Below, piece by piece: positions 47,849-56,672 of a stretch of DNA of 64,000 nt. Position numbers and translations under genes: made by a program. The notes below the pieces were generated by a model, which did no database searches, was not told the origin of the DNA, and saw only the letters and a list, made by a program, of their open reading frames with translations. Location of the stretch: NCBI RefSeq assembly GCF_014851865.1, contig NZ_JACVAM010000005.1, positions 1 through 64,000 of the forward strand, read 5' to 3'. Position 1 is the stretch's first letter. Each line of letters begins with the position of its first letter. The DNA is from Pseudomonas sp. PDM16. GTDB taxonomy: Bacteria > Pseudomonadota > Gammaproteobacteria > Pseudomonadales > Pseudomonadaceae.

Positions 47849-50053
47849 ATGGCGGATTGGCTCAAGGGCGGCGCCTCGATGGCCGACCGCATCCGCGGCT
47901 ACGACTGGGCGGCCACTCCACTGGGGCCCATCGAGCAATGGCCCGATGTGCTCAAGACGACAGTGGCCCTGTGCCTGGGCTCGCACTTCCCCCAGGCGGT
48001 GATCTGGGGACGCGAGCTGATCACCCTGCACAACGAGGCCTTCCAGGTGATCCTCGGCGACAAGCCGGCGGCACTGGGCCGGCCGTTCAGCGAGGTGTGG
48101 AAGGAAGCCTGGAGCGAGATCAGCCACATCGCGGACAAGGCCCTGGCTGGCCAGGCGACCTTCATCGAAGACTTCCCTCTGCTCATCGAGCGCGATGGCG
48201 GCCTGGCGCCGGCGTATTTCACCTTCTGCTACAGCCCGATCCGTGACCACACCGGCCAGGTGGTCGGCATCCTGGACACCGTCACCGAGACCACTGCCAC
48301 CGTGGTCACCAACAAGCGCCTGCATTTTCTCGATGCGCTGGGGCGAGCGGCGGCGAGCGCCACCAGTTCCGACATGATCATGGCCACCACCACCCGCATG
48401 CTCGGCCATCACCTGAAGCTGTCCAGCTGTGCTTATGCGGACATGGACGCGGACGAGGATGGCTTCACCATCCGTGGCGACTGGGTCGCGCCCGGCTCGT
48501 CGCACCTGCTGGGCCACTACAGCCTGACCGACTTTGGCCGGCTGGCGGTGGACAGCCTGAGCGTCGGCAAGCCGTTGGTGATCAACAACAACCTGGAGGA
48601 GCTGGCGCCGGAAGAGGCTGCGACGTTCCAGTCCCTGGGCATCACCGCCACCATCTGCATGCCGCTGGTCAGGGAAGGCCGGTTGACCGCGCTGATGGCG
48701 ATTCACGACAAGGAACCGCGGAACTGGTCGGTCTATGAGCTGGCGCTGATCAGCGAAGTGACCGAGCGCTGCTGGGCGCACATCGAGCGGATTCGTGCCG
48801 ATGCCGAGGTACATGCGGCGATGGCTGCACTCGCCACCCTCAATGCGACGCTGGAGGAGCGCGTCGAGGAGCGCACCGCGCAACTGGCGGAGATCGAGGC
48901 GGCGCTGCGCCAGTCGCAGAAGCTCGAAGCTATTGGCCAGCTTACCGGCGGCGTGGCCCATGACTTCAACAACCTGCTGACGATCATCCGCTCCTCCGTG
49001 CACCTGTTGCAGCGTCCGGGGCTGGCCGAGGATCGCCGCAGTCACTACCTCAAGACGGTGGCGGATACCGTTGACCGGGGTGCCAAGCTGACCGGCCAGC
49101 TGCTCGCGTTTGCCCGGCGCCAGGCACTCAATCCAGAGGTGTTCGAGGCGGCACAACGGCTGGAGGCGCTCGCCGACATGCTGGATACGGCAACTGGCTC
49201 CTGCGTCCGTGTCGAACTGCAATTGCCGGAGGTTCCGTGCTACATCCGCGCCGACCTGGGTCAGCTGGAGGCTGCCTTCGTCAACCTGGCGATCAATGGC
49301 CGCGACGCCATGGGCGGCGAGGGCACCTTGTTCCTGCGGTTGGCGGCCAACCAGCCGATGCCGTCCATTCGCGGCCATCTCGCGCAGGCAGGGCCGTTCG
49401 CCGCGATCTCGGTCACCGATACCGGTGCCGGCATTGCCCCGGAGTTGCTGGAGCGTATCTTCGAACCCTTCTTCACCACCAAGGCCACCGGGCAGGGCAC
49501 GGGGCTTGGGCTGTCCCAGGTATTTGGCTTTGCCAAGCAGTCGGGCGGCGATGTGCAGGTGGTGAGCCGACCGGGCGAGGGCACCACCTTTACCCTCTAC
49601 CTGCCACAGGTGGAGCCCGAACAAGCGCAGGCGGATGAGGGCGACAGTGTCGAGCTGCCCGACGATGGCGCCCAGCGTCGCATCCTGGTGGTCGAGGACA
49701 ATCCGGAAGTCGGCGGTTTCGCGGCCCAGATCCTGGCGGATCTGGGCTACCAGACCACCTGGGTCACCACCGCCGAGGAGGCGCTGACCCAGGTGGGGCC
49801 GCAGGCAGAGGCGTTCGACGCGGTGTTCTCCGACGTGGTCATGCCGGGCATGGGCGGCATCGCCCTGGCCAATGAGCTGCGCCGCCGGCGAGCGGACCTG
49901 CCGGTAATCCTCACCTCCGGCTACAGCCATGCCCTGGCCGAGGGCGGGCATCACGGCTTTGAGTTCCTGCCCAAGCCGTATTCGGTGGACCAGGTCTCCC
50001 ATGCGCTGAACAACGCGCTCGGCGTGAAGGCAGAGCGCACGGCCCGAGGCTGA
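47849..50053 (+). CDS. Orphan hybrid sensor histidine kinase (PAS-GAF-HisKA-HATPase-REC)
   Basis: 734-residue soluble signalling protein without membrane helices. A PAS-like N-terminal domain (about 20-150) begins DWAATPLGPIEQWPDVLKTTVALCL, a motif found in many such kinases. A GAF domain follows (about 160-315). The dimerisation/phosphoacceptor helix has His371 in GVAHDFNNLLTII. The ATPase domain shows DTGAGIAPE and GTGLGLSQVFGF, and the C-terminal receiver has phospho-Asp662 in FSDVVMPGMGG. No response-regulator partner lies nearby. It stops 4 bp from the stop of the convergent aminoglycoside nucleotidyltransferase gene. Confidence 0.92.
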   Translation: MADWLKGGASMADRIRGYDWAATPLGPIEQWPDVLKTTVALCLGSHFPQAVIWGRELITLHNEAFQVILGDKPAALGRPFSEVWKEAWSEISHIADKALAGQATFIEDFPLLIERDGGLAPAYFTFCYSPIRDHTGQVVGILDTVTETTATVVTNKRLHFLDALGRAAASATSSDMIMATTTRMLGHHLKLSSCAYADMDADEDGFTIRGDWVAPGSSHLLGHYSLTDFGRLAVDSLSVGKPLVINNNLEELAPEEAATFQSLGITATICMPLVREGRLTALMAIHDKEPRNWSVYELALISEVTERCWAHIERIRADAEVHAAMAALATLNATLEERVEERTAQLAEIEAALRQSQKLEAIGQLTGGVAHDFNNLLTIIRSSVHLLQRPGLAEDRRSHYLKTVADTVDRGAKLTGQLLAFARRQALNPEVFEAAQRLEALADMLDTATGSCVRVELQLPEVPCYIRADLGQLEAAFVNLAINGRDAMGGEGTLFLRLAANQPMPSIRGHLAQAGPFAAISVTDTGAGIAPELLERIFEPFFTTKATGQGTGLGLSQVFGFAKQSGGDVQVVSRPGEGTTFTLYLPQVEPEQAQADEGDSVELPDDGAQRRILVVEDNPEVGGFAAQILADLGYQTTWVTTAEEALTQVGPQAEAFDAVFSDVVMPGMGGIALANELRRRRADLPVILTSGYSHALAEGGHHGFEFLPKPYSVDQVSHALNNALGVKAERTARG

Positions 50054-50057
50054 ACCG

Positions 50058-50852
50058 CTAGACGAACCCGCGCAGGCGTTCGATCTCCGCCCGGACATGG
50101 CGCACGAAGGCAGCGAGCGCCTCGGGCTGGCCGGCCAGCTCGTCCAGGGCTGTGCCCAGGTAGGAGGCGCGCGCGTTTTCCAGCACGGCATGGTGCGTTG
50201 CCGGCAGTCGTACCAGCGCCCAGTCAGCAGCAACATCCTTGGGCGCGATTTCGCCGGTGGCCAGCGTCAGCCAGATACGCGCCAGCGCCAGCACCACGTT
50301 GCGCTCATCGCCCAGCCAGTCTGCCGGCTCGTTCCACTGCAAGGTCGTGTCGTGCAGGGCGTTGGCCAGGTCTGTGGCGGGAATGGGGGCGAGCAGCTCG
50401 TCGAGCGGCAGGCCACGCAGGCGCAGGCTGTGTCGGCGTGCCTTGGTCAGCAGGATCGCCAGGTCGTGATCCAGCATGGCTGGCTCCAGGCGCCCGGCCT
50501 CGATGTCCTCGCGTAGCCATTCGCCGAACTGCAGCTCGCGCCGCGCGGGATAGCGCCAGGGCCGGACGGCCTCTCGCGCCAGCACCGTCACCTCCAGTGG
50601 GCGTAGCACATCCGTCGCGGGCCAGGCAGAGACGGACAGCAGCTCGGTCATCAGTGCGCAGCGGACGGCGTCGCTCGGTGGCTGGTCGACGATCACCAGC
50701 AGATCGATGTCGCTGGGCGGCTTGAGCCCGCCAGCGACCGCCGAGCCGAACAGGTGAACGGCCAGCAGCGAGTCGCCGAGATGACACTCCAGCACTCCGA
50801 CGGCCTGTTCGACCTGCATGGCGATCGCGGCGGGAGGTGCTGTCTCTGCCAT
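50058..50852 (-). CDS. AadA-family aminoglycoside (ANT(3'')) nucleotidyltransferase homologue
   Basis: 264-residue protein resembling AadA throughout. FGSAVAGGLKPPSDIDLLV contains the nucleotidyltransferase GS and DxD (Gly36-Ser37, Asp48/Asp50). PWRYPARRELQFGEW, DHDLAILLTKAR, GDERNVVLALARIWLT and GEIAPKDVAADWA are AadA-typical. The family adenylylates streptomycin and spectinomycin. Sequence divergence is that of a chromosomal relative, so activity is unproven. The ATG at 50852 is chosen; a TTG at 50873 overlapping the nhaA stop (TTGA) would add seven residues. It is downstream of nhaA and probably co-transcribed. Confidence 0.87.
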   Translation of the reverse strand: MAETAPPAAIAMQVEQAVGVLECHLGDSLLAVHLFGSAVAGGLKPPSDIDLLVIVDQPPSDAVRCALMTELLSVSAWPATDVLRPLEVTVLAREAVRPWRYPARRELQFGEWLREDIEAGRLEPAMLDHDLAILLTKARRHSLRLRGLPLDELLAPIPATDLANALHDTTLQWNEPADWLGDERNVVLALARIWLTLATGEIAPKDVAADWALVRLPATHHAVLENARASYLGTALDELAGQPEALAAFVRHVRAEIERLRGFV

Positions 50853-50869
50853 GGCGATGGTCCGTGTTC

Positions 50870-52063
50870 TCAACGAGTGCGGGCGACGCTGCTCAGCACG
50901 GCCGCACCGAGCAGGGCTGAGCAGATCGAGCCGACCAGTACGCCGACCTTCACTTCGCTGATCAGATGCTCGCTGCCGGCGAACGCCAGCGTGCCGATGA
51001 ACAGGCTCATGGTGAAGCCGATACCGCAGAGGATCGCCACACCATAGAGCTGCAGCCAGGTGGCATTAGCCGGCAGCGGAGCGAGCCCGCTGCGGATGGC
51101 CAGTGCTGCCGCGCTGAACACGCCGACCTGCTTGCCGACCAGCAGGCCCAGGGCCACGCCAAGCGGGATGGGATCGAGCAGGTTGTCGGCGCTGATTCCG
51201 GCCAGCGAGACACCGGCGTTGGCGAAGCCGAAGATCGGTACGATGGCGAAGGCCACCCAGGGGTGCAGCTTGCTCTCCAGGTACAGCAACGGCGAGCGGG
51301 CCTCGTCCTCGCTGTCGCCCAGGGGAATGCACAGCGCCAGGATTACCCCGGCCAGTGTGGCGTGGATGCCCGAGTGGAGCATGCAGAACCACAGCAGCCC
51401 GCCGACTGCCAGATAGGGCAGCAACCGGCGTACGCCGAGGCGGTTGAGGATGACGAGCACGGCGACCGCGGCGGCGGAGGCGAGCAGCATGCCCAGCGAC
51501 AGGCCGCTGCTGTAGAACAGGGCGATGATCAGCACCGCGCCGAGGTCGTCGAGGATGGCCAGGGCCGACAGGAAGATCTTCAGTGACAACGGTACGCGCT
51601 TGCCCAGCAGCGACAGCACGCCCAAGGCGAAGGCGATGTCGGTTGCCGAGGGGATCGCCCAACCGGCGACGGTGTCCGGGTTGTTCAGGTTGAAGGCCAG
51701 GTAGACCAGGGCTGGCACCAGCATGCCGCCCAGTGCGGCAAGGCCGGGCAGGGCGCGTTCGCCCCAGGTGGCGAGCTGGCCGGCGAGCATCTCGCGCTTG
51801 ATCTCCAGGCCGACCAGCAGGAAGAACACGGCCATCAGGCCATCGTTGATCCAGTGTTCCAGCGAGAGGCCGAGTGCCTTGATGTGCAGGGCGGCGAAAT
51901 AGCTGTCCGCCAGTGGCGAGTTGGCAACGATCAATGCGACCAGTGCGGCGATCATCAGCACGATGCCGCCGGCCGATTCGGCGGCGAAGAAGCGGATGAT
52001 GAAGGTGGTTGCCGAGGAGGAAGGGCGGGCGGATTGAGGGGTGGGATTCGAACTCACGGACAC
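50870..52063 (-). CDS. nhaA: Na+/H+ antiporter NhaA
   Basis: 397-residue inner-membrane antiporter exchanging Na+ or Li+ for H+, usually active at alkaline pH. The N-terminal FFAAESAGGIVLMIAALVALIVANSPL opens helix I. The functional core has GWAIPSATDIAFALGVLSLLG and SALAILDDLGAVLIIALFY, containing the paired Asp residues of the ion site, then FMSLFIGTLAF near the end. A GTG start at 52063 has GGAG five bases upstream, and that ribosome site lies inside a compact RNA structure. The next gene is an aadA homologue. Confidence 0.94.
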   Translation of the reverse strand: MSVSSNPTPQSARPSSSATTFIIRFFAAESAGGIVLMIAALVALIVANSPLADSYFAALHIKALGLSLEHWINDGLMAVFFLLVGLEIKREMLAGQLATWGERALPGLAALGGMLVPALVYLAFNLNNPDTVAGWAIPSATDIAFALGVLSLLGKRVPLSLKIFLSALAILDDLGAVLIIALFYSSGLSLGMLLASAAAVAVLVILNRLGVRRLLPYLAVGGLLWFCMLHSGIHATLAGVILALCIPLGDSEDEARSPLLYLESKLHPWVAFAIVPIFGFANAGVSLAGISADNLLDPIPLGVALGLLVGKQVGVFSAAALAIRSGLAPLPANATWLQLYGVAILCGIGFTMSLFIGTLAFAGSEHLISEVKVGVLVGSICSALLGAAVLSSVARTR

Positions 52064-52135
52064 AGGTGCTCCGCGCGGCGGCCCGACCTGCGCAAGGATT
52101 TAACCTGTCCTTCCGCACCAGCGCGGTGAACACCC
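52064..52135 (-). promoter_or_regulatory. Structured nhaA leader, candidate Li+/Na+ riboswitch (nhaA-I-like)
   Basis: Read on the minus strand, GGTGC (52119-52115) pairs with GCACC (52069-52065). The closed region holds AAGGA/TCCTT with loop CAGGTTAAA (52112-52094) and a second stem GCGC/GCGC (52093-52073). Loop CAGG can pair with CCTG directly before and into the GTG start. The ribosome site GGAG (52072-52069) touches the closing stem. A short GGTG-TT-CACC hairpin lies upstream. Compact leaders before nhaA that sense lithium (nhaA-I and nhaA-II) are known; membership here is inferred from position and shape. Confidence 0.5.
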
Positions 52136-52206
52136 GGCGGGCATTCTACCGTTGCCGGCGGCTCAAGGGGAGTCGTGGCCGCCGCGCTCATCGGCTAGTG
52201 GCACGG

Positions 52207-52503
52207 TCATTCCAGCATTCCGGGATCGGTTCTGCCGTCGCCATGCGGACCGCCAGGGGCTTGCTGGTCCTTCGAGTCGCCCCGTTCCCCTTCCGGTACC
52301 GGATCGCCATCGAGGGTCTCCACCGGATGGTCGTCAGAGGCCTTGCCTTGGCCCTGTGGAAGCGGTGTGTCGGCATGCTTTCGTGATTCGACCTTGTCCG
52401 TGGCGTGTTCTCCGTCGAGGTGGTGCTCAGCCTGCACGGTTAAGGGCAGGGCGAGCGCAATGAGGGTGCTGAGGGCGGTGGTGGAGATGTGTGATCTGTT
52501 CAT
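52207..52503 (-). CDS. Small exported hydrophilic protein, unknown function
   Basis: 98-residue protein. The signal peptide ends LPLTVQA (about residue 25). The mature part is highly charged and Gly/Asp/His-rich without hydrophobic core (EHHLDGEHATDKVESRKHAD), so it is probably disordered in the periplasm. Histidine and acidic residues could bind metal, but nothing proves it. No family recognised. It lies upstream of nhaA in the same direction, separated by the structured leader. Confidence 0.6.
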   Translation of the reverse strand: MNRSHISTTALSTLIALALPLTVQAEHHLDGEHATDKVESRKHADTPLPQGQGKASDDHPVETLDGDPVPEGERGDSKDQQAPGGPHGDGRTDPGMLE

Positions 52504-53573
52504 GACAGGCCTCGCTGACGGCTGATCCGCCGAACGGTATGGCACCCGGTCGGCGAAGGTGTTGGTGCCCACTGCCTGATATAGAACGGAGCACTGTGGA
52601 TTCGGGTAGTCCGGTTGGCCAGGAGTCCCTTCGTCCGACCTGTGTCCGCCCACGTGCGGCGACTCGTCACTCAGCCGGCCGGCTGGGGAGACCTATACTG
52701 CCCATCGCTGCCCACCGGTCGACTAGCATCGGGCAAGGAAATGTCGGCCGGGTTGGGCGGTCTAGGTGACCCACCGGCGATTCGCCGCCAGCCGGATCCC
52801 TCTGTTGATTTGCTGAAGATGGGCTCCGTCCGCTCATAGGAATAGGATTTCCTCAGGTACGGTATGCGGTGCCAGCGCATCGGCTCGGTGCTGCTGGAGG
52901 CATCTGGCAGGAGCGGTGAGCGATAGGCCTGATGACAGTACGCTTGCCTGTCCGTGTCTCATTGTCTAGGTGCTGCGCTCTCGCCTGTCCCCAGGGAGTT
53001 GAGGGTCATTCGACGTGGCCCAGTGCCATGCGCGAATAGGGGCCTCACGGAGTTGGCACCCACAGACTTCGGCTGCAATGGCACAGACCTGTCCTGCCGC
53101 TTCGTGGTCGCCAGGGCCATCTCCATACCCGGTAGTGATTACATGGTGAGTTGCCACAGCCTGCCGACTAGACGTGCTTCGTCAAGGCTCACCCTGCCAT
53201 CGGCAAAGCGCAGGTGTCTCCATTTGGCATGGTGGGAAGCGAAGCGCAGGGACATGTCGCTTTCCCGGATATGCTCGCGGCGCGGCCAAGCCGGACACTA
53301 AGCGTCGTCGCCATCCGGGTCGAGTTATGCCAGCCGGCGCTGGATTCACCACGACACGGTGTCGATCGGGCGAAGTGCAGGTCGCGGTGATGAGGTGCAG
53401 TGTGTGGTATCTCGTAGCCATCGAGTGTGGCGCTCAAGCTTTCATCATTACTCGATGACTGCGATGGCGGCGTATGGGTTCAGGGAGAGCGACATGCGTC
53501 TGGCCGACATTGAGCTCGAACTTTTTCTGCTTCGCGGTGGCCTTTACATCGGTGGGAGCAAATGGGGAACGAC
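52504..53573. other. Gene-poor region of about 1 kb
   Basis: Only short overlapping frames occur on both strands. None has a good ribosome site, recognisable domain or exported character, and they look like chance frames. A perfect 14-bp palindrome CAGCCGGCCGGCTG lies at 52672-52685. Base composition is more mixed than in neighbouring genes. This may be decayed sequence from an insertion, or a long intergenic region; no transposase remnant or end repeat could be confirmed. Confidence 0.6.
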
Positions 53574-53975
53574 ATGGCCAGACTGGCAAAAGCACGCGCG
53601 ACAGTTATTTGCCAGCAAGCTGGCAGGGTGCTGCTGGTGCGCAAGGCCGAGGCGAAGTGGACGCTGCCCGGCGGCAAGATCGAGGCCAACGAGGGGCCGG
53701 TGGAGGCCGCGCTGCGCGAGTTGTGCGAGGAAACCGGGCTGGCCTCCGAGGCACTGGAGTACCTGGCTCTGCATCAGTTCGACTCGCGCGCCCACCATGT
53801 CTTCCGCCTGTCCGTGCCCGCGGCGCTGGATGCTCGACCGCTGAACGAGATCGCCGATTGCCGATGGTTCGCCCCCGAGGATGTCGACCTGTCTCCGGTC
53901 AAGCGTCCCAGCCTGAAACTGCTGAAGCTGTATTGCTCTGTGAGCGATATAGGCACGGCGTCGACCAATCGCTAG
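53574..53975 (+). CDS. Nudix hydrolase
   Basis: 133-residue Nudix protein with a complete box GGKIEANEGPVEAALRELCEETGL at 33-56: Gly34, Glu40, Arg48-Glu49, Glu52-Glu53 and Gly55. It hydrolyses a nucleoside diphosphate linked to an unknown group. The C-terminal CRWFAPEDVDLSPVKRPSLKLL is typical of small Nudix housecleaning enzymes. Two nearby starts are possible (53562 and 53574); the second gives a typical N terminus with GGGGA before it. An EamA gene follows 56 bp later. Confidence 0.88.
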   Translation: MARLAKARATVICQQAGRVLLVRKAEAKWTLPGGKIEANEGPVEAALRELCEETGLASEALEYLALHQFDSRAHHVFRLSVPAALDARPLNEIADCRWFAPEDVDLSPVKRPSLKLLKLYCSVSDIGTASTNR

Positions 53976-54031
53976 TTACGTGACGGGGCTCGGGCGTTCA
54001 GAATAGGGCGTTTGCCTCTGCAGGTCCCCTC

Positions 54032-54940
54032 ATGCCCACCAGCCATTTTCCCCGGCACGTTTCTGTTCTGCTGCTGGCCAGCCTGGCCTGCGCCTTCGCC
54101 GGCAACCATATCGCCGCGCGCATTGCCTTCGATGATGGCGCCGGGCTGCTGCTGGCGATCCTCTGCCGCTCCGGTGTGACAATGCTTGCGCTCGCTGCCC
54201 TGGTGCTCTGGCGGCGTCAGTTTGCACGCCTGGGCGCAGGCGTGCTGCGCTGGCAGTTGCTGGTCGGATTGCTGATCGGTGCGCAGAGCTTCTGCATCTA
54301 CTCCGCGGTGGCGCGGATTCCAGTGGGGCTGGCGCTGCTGTTGATCAATCTGTCGCCGGTATTCCTCGCGGTCCTGACCTGGGCGCTGGGTGGTCCGGCG
54401 CCCACCCGGCGCGCGGCTCTGCTTATGGGCGGTATCCTGATCGGCCTGCTGCTGGCCCTGGATGTACCGGGCATCGTCGGTGGTCAGGGGCGGATTAGCG
54501 AGCGCTGGCTCGAAGGCGTGCTGTTCAGTGTCAGCGGAGCGGCGTTTTTCGCCGTCGCCGTGTGGGTCTCCGAGCACCGGTTGGCGCGGATGGACGGTGC
54601 CGTGCGCAGCATGCTGACCATGGCCCTGGTGTTCACCTGTACGGCGGCGGTCAGCGCGACCAGCGCCATGCCTGGCGGCCTTTCTCTGCCGGCTTCGACG
54701 GCTGGCTGGTTGGCCTTGGCGGTGCTGGTGCTGCTCTACGGCTCGGCCTTCTCCACACTGTTCATCTGCATGCCCCGCCTGGATATTGCTCGCAACGCAC
54801 CCGTGATGAACGCCGAGCCGGTCGCCGGGTTGCTGCTCGGCTGGCTGATTCTCGGCCAGCAGCTCAATCTGCTGCAGCTGGTCGGTGGAGGCATCGTGGT
54901 AGCGGGTATCGTCCTGCTGGCATACAAGCGCGCCGGCTAG
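54032..54940 (+). CDS. EamA/DMT-family transporter
   Basis: 302-residue ten-helix transporter with two EamA repeats (LLLASLACAFAGNHIAARIAF; RLDIARNAPVMNAEPVAGLLLGWLILGQQL). It is the third EamA gene of the window and not close in sequence to the other two. Substrate unknown. The ATG at 54032 has only a weak ribosome site. It could share a transcript with the Nudix gene. Confidence 0.86.
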   Translation: MPTSHFPRHVSVLLLASLACAFAGNHIAARIAFDDGAGLLLAILCRSGVTMLALAALVLWRRQFARLGAGVLRWQLLVGLLIGAQSFCIYSAVARIPVGLALLLINLSPVFLAVLTWALGGPAPTRRAALLMGGILIGLLLALDVPGIVGGQGRISERWLEGVLFSVSGAAFFAVAVWVSEHRLARMDGAVRSMLTMALVFTCTAAVSATSAMPGGLSLPASTAGWLALAVLVLLYGSAFSTLFICMPRLDIARNAPVMNAEPVAGLLLGWLILGQQLNLLQLVGGGIVVAGIVLLAYKRAG

Positions 54941-55043
54941 CGCATGGCGCGAAGTCTGCCGGCACCTTGCCTGCGGGCACGCTGAGCCAGGCTGGCGGCC
55001 GCTGGTTAGCAGCTGTATTAACTACCCGTTTCGGAAATTTCGT

Positions 55044-56381
55044 GTGATTCGTCGTACCTGTATCGCTCTACCCTTGGTCGTGTGGCCCCTTGCGTTGTCT
55101 GCTGCCGGCCAGGAGCAGGCCCGAGGCTTCATCGAAGACGGCAGCTGGAGCCTGCTCAATCGCTCCGTCTATGACAACCGCGAGTACCGGCACGGTGCCC
55201 GCAGCAATGGCGCACGCAATGCCCTGAAGCCCAGAGCAGAGCGCAACGGCTACGCAGAGGAGTGGGCCTACGGTCTGATAGGTAGCCTGCAGTCGGGGTT
55301 CACCCTGGGCGCGGTAGGCATGGGCGTGGATGCCCATCTGTATCAAGGGCTCAAGCTCGACAGCGGTGGCGGGCGCGCCGGCAAGGCGCGTTTGCTGGGC
55401 GTGGACAACGAAAACCGGGTCAAGGACGGCATGGCCCGTGGCGGCGCCGCGCTCAAGCTGCGGGCCTCGTCCACCACGCTGGCCTATGGCGAACAGCGGG
55501 TGAAGACGCCGGTGTTCAGCTCGTCCGACAGCCGCCTGCTGCCGGAGACGGCCACCGGCTTCTTCCTGCAGAGTCGTGAGTTCGAGGACCTGGCGCTGAT
55601 CGCCGGGCACTTCACGGAGAGCACCGATCGTAACGCAAGCAGCCATGATCAGGGCTTCGTGGTGAATTATTCGAATGGCAGCCAGGGAGACAGCGTCGAT
55701 CTCGTCGGTGCCGCCTACAGCGGCCTCGAAGGTCTGACGGCCAGCCTCTACAGCTCGCACTACGAAGACACCTGGCGCCAGCATTATCTCGGAGGGGTAT
55801 ACAGCCACGCGCTGGGGAGCGACAGCAGCCTCGCCTTCAACTTCAATCTCTATCGCACCACCGATACCGGCGAAGCGCTATCCGGCCGTATCGACAACAC
55901 CACCTGGAGCCTGGTATCGAGCTATGCGCTCGGTGCCCATACCTTCAGCCTGGGCTACCAACGGGTGGATGGCGATACACCGTTCGACTACATCACACGC
56001 GGTGCCATCTGGCTTGGCAACGCGGTCCAGCTTTCTGACTTCAACGCCCCTAACGAGCGCTCCTGGCAACTGCGCTACGATCTGGCGCTAGTCTCCTTCG
56101 GCCTGCCGGGTCTGACGCTCAGCGCGGCCTATCTGCGCGGTGACGAGATCGATGGCAGCCACATGGACCCGAATGGCGGCTACGCCTACCTGGGTTACGG
56201 CAAGGATGGTCGGCACTGGGAGCGCGACCTGGAGGCACGTTACGTGGTGCAGGGCGGTACGGCCAATGGCCTGGCTTTTTCCCTGAGGCACAACAGCCAT
56301 CGTGGCAACGCCGCTCAGGCTGAGCTCGATACCGATCAGGTTCGCCTGGCGGTGGAGTATCCGCTCGGTGGAGGGTTTTAG
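55044..56381 (+). CDS. OprD-family outer-membrane porin
   Basis: 445-residue porin of the OprD/OpdK family for small organic or basic nutrients. A signal peptide of about 21-25 residues is followed by the family N terminus GFIEDGSWSLLNRSVYDNREY. Barrel strands have the usual alternating pattern, for example EEWAYGLIGSLQSGFT, LLPETATGFFLQSREFEDLALIAGHFT and DVNYSNG-like turns, and the protein ends YPLGGGF with a terminal Phe. The ligand cannot be assigned. The start is GTG at 55044 with weak GGAAAT upstream; no ATG is available nearby. Length matches the family. Confidence 0.92.
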   Translation: MIRRTCIALPLVVWPLALSAAGQEQARGFIEDGSWSLLNRSVYDNREYRHGARSNGARNALKPRAERNGYAEEWAYGLIGSLQSGFTLGAVGMGVDAHLYQGLKLDSGGGRAGKARLLGVDNENRVKDGMARGGAALKLRASSTTLAYGEQRVKTPVFSSSDSRLLPETATGFFLQSREFEDLALIAGHFTESTDRNASSHDQGFVVNYSNGSQGDSVDLVGAAYSGLEGLTASLYSSHYEDTWRQHYLGGVYSHALGSDSSLAFNFNLYRTTDTGEALSGRIDNTTWSLVSSYALGAHTFSLGYQRVDGDTPFDYITRGAIWLGNAVQLSDFNAPNERSWQLRYDLALVSFGLPGLTLSAAYLRGDEIDGSHMDPNGGYAYLGYGKDGRHWERDLEARYVVQGGTANGLAFSLRHNSHRGNAAQAELDTDQVRLAVEYPLGGGF

Positions 56382-56407
56382 TCGGCGTTCGATAGAGCCG
56401 TCATGCC

Positions 56408-56542
56408 CTAGGCCGGTCCGTACCTGCTGACGGCCAGCACCATCGCTCCGGTGCTGGCGACGTGCAGGGGCTGGGCAAAGGGTGGGTTCACATCGATGTA
56501 CCAGGCAGAGGTCAAGGTCGTGATGAGCCACACGACTGCCAT
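56408..56542 (-). CDS. Possible small membrane protein (44 aa)
   Basis: An unlisted short frame on the minus strand, MAVVWLITTLTSAWYIDVNP..., has GAGG eight bases before the ATG and two moderately hydrophobic stretches (2-15 and 31-40). It occupies the gap after the porin and before another small membrane protein gene in the same direction. No homologue is known to me; it could be a chance frame. Confidence 0.35.
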   Translation of the reverse strand: MAVVWLITTLTSAWYIDVNPPFAQPLHVASTGAMVLAVSRYGPA

Positions 56543-56672
56543 GGAGCGAGCCTCGTGCATGGCGTGATAGGCAAATGGTGATGGCGGGCCCAGCTACGAG
56601 GTCCATGACACATGCCTGCATGACTGGTGAGACGCTGGTCAGTTTATTGGCAGTGCCTCATGCATCAGCAAT

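Noticed and set aside
47657..50236. Long antisense reading frame of 859 codons opposite the hybrid kinase
   Set aside because: It mirrors the kinase gene of high GC, where the complementary strand often stays open. The translation is a Leu/Gly/Gln-rich mixture with no domain.
52022..52064. tRNA-like T-arm (GTGAGTTCGAATCCCAC) at the start of nhaA on the minus strand
   Set aside because: Only the T-loop part resembles a tRNA; no acceptor, D-arm or anticodon stem can be completed, and the segment codes for the nhaA N terminus. It is taken as coincidence.
52954..53301. 115-codon frame on the plus strand in the gene-poor region
   Set aside because: No ribosome site, no hydrophobic or domain pattern, and overlapped by equally long frames on the other strand.
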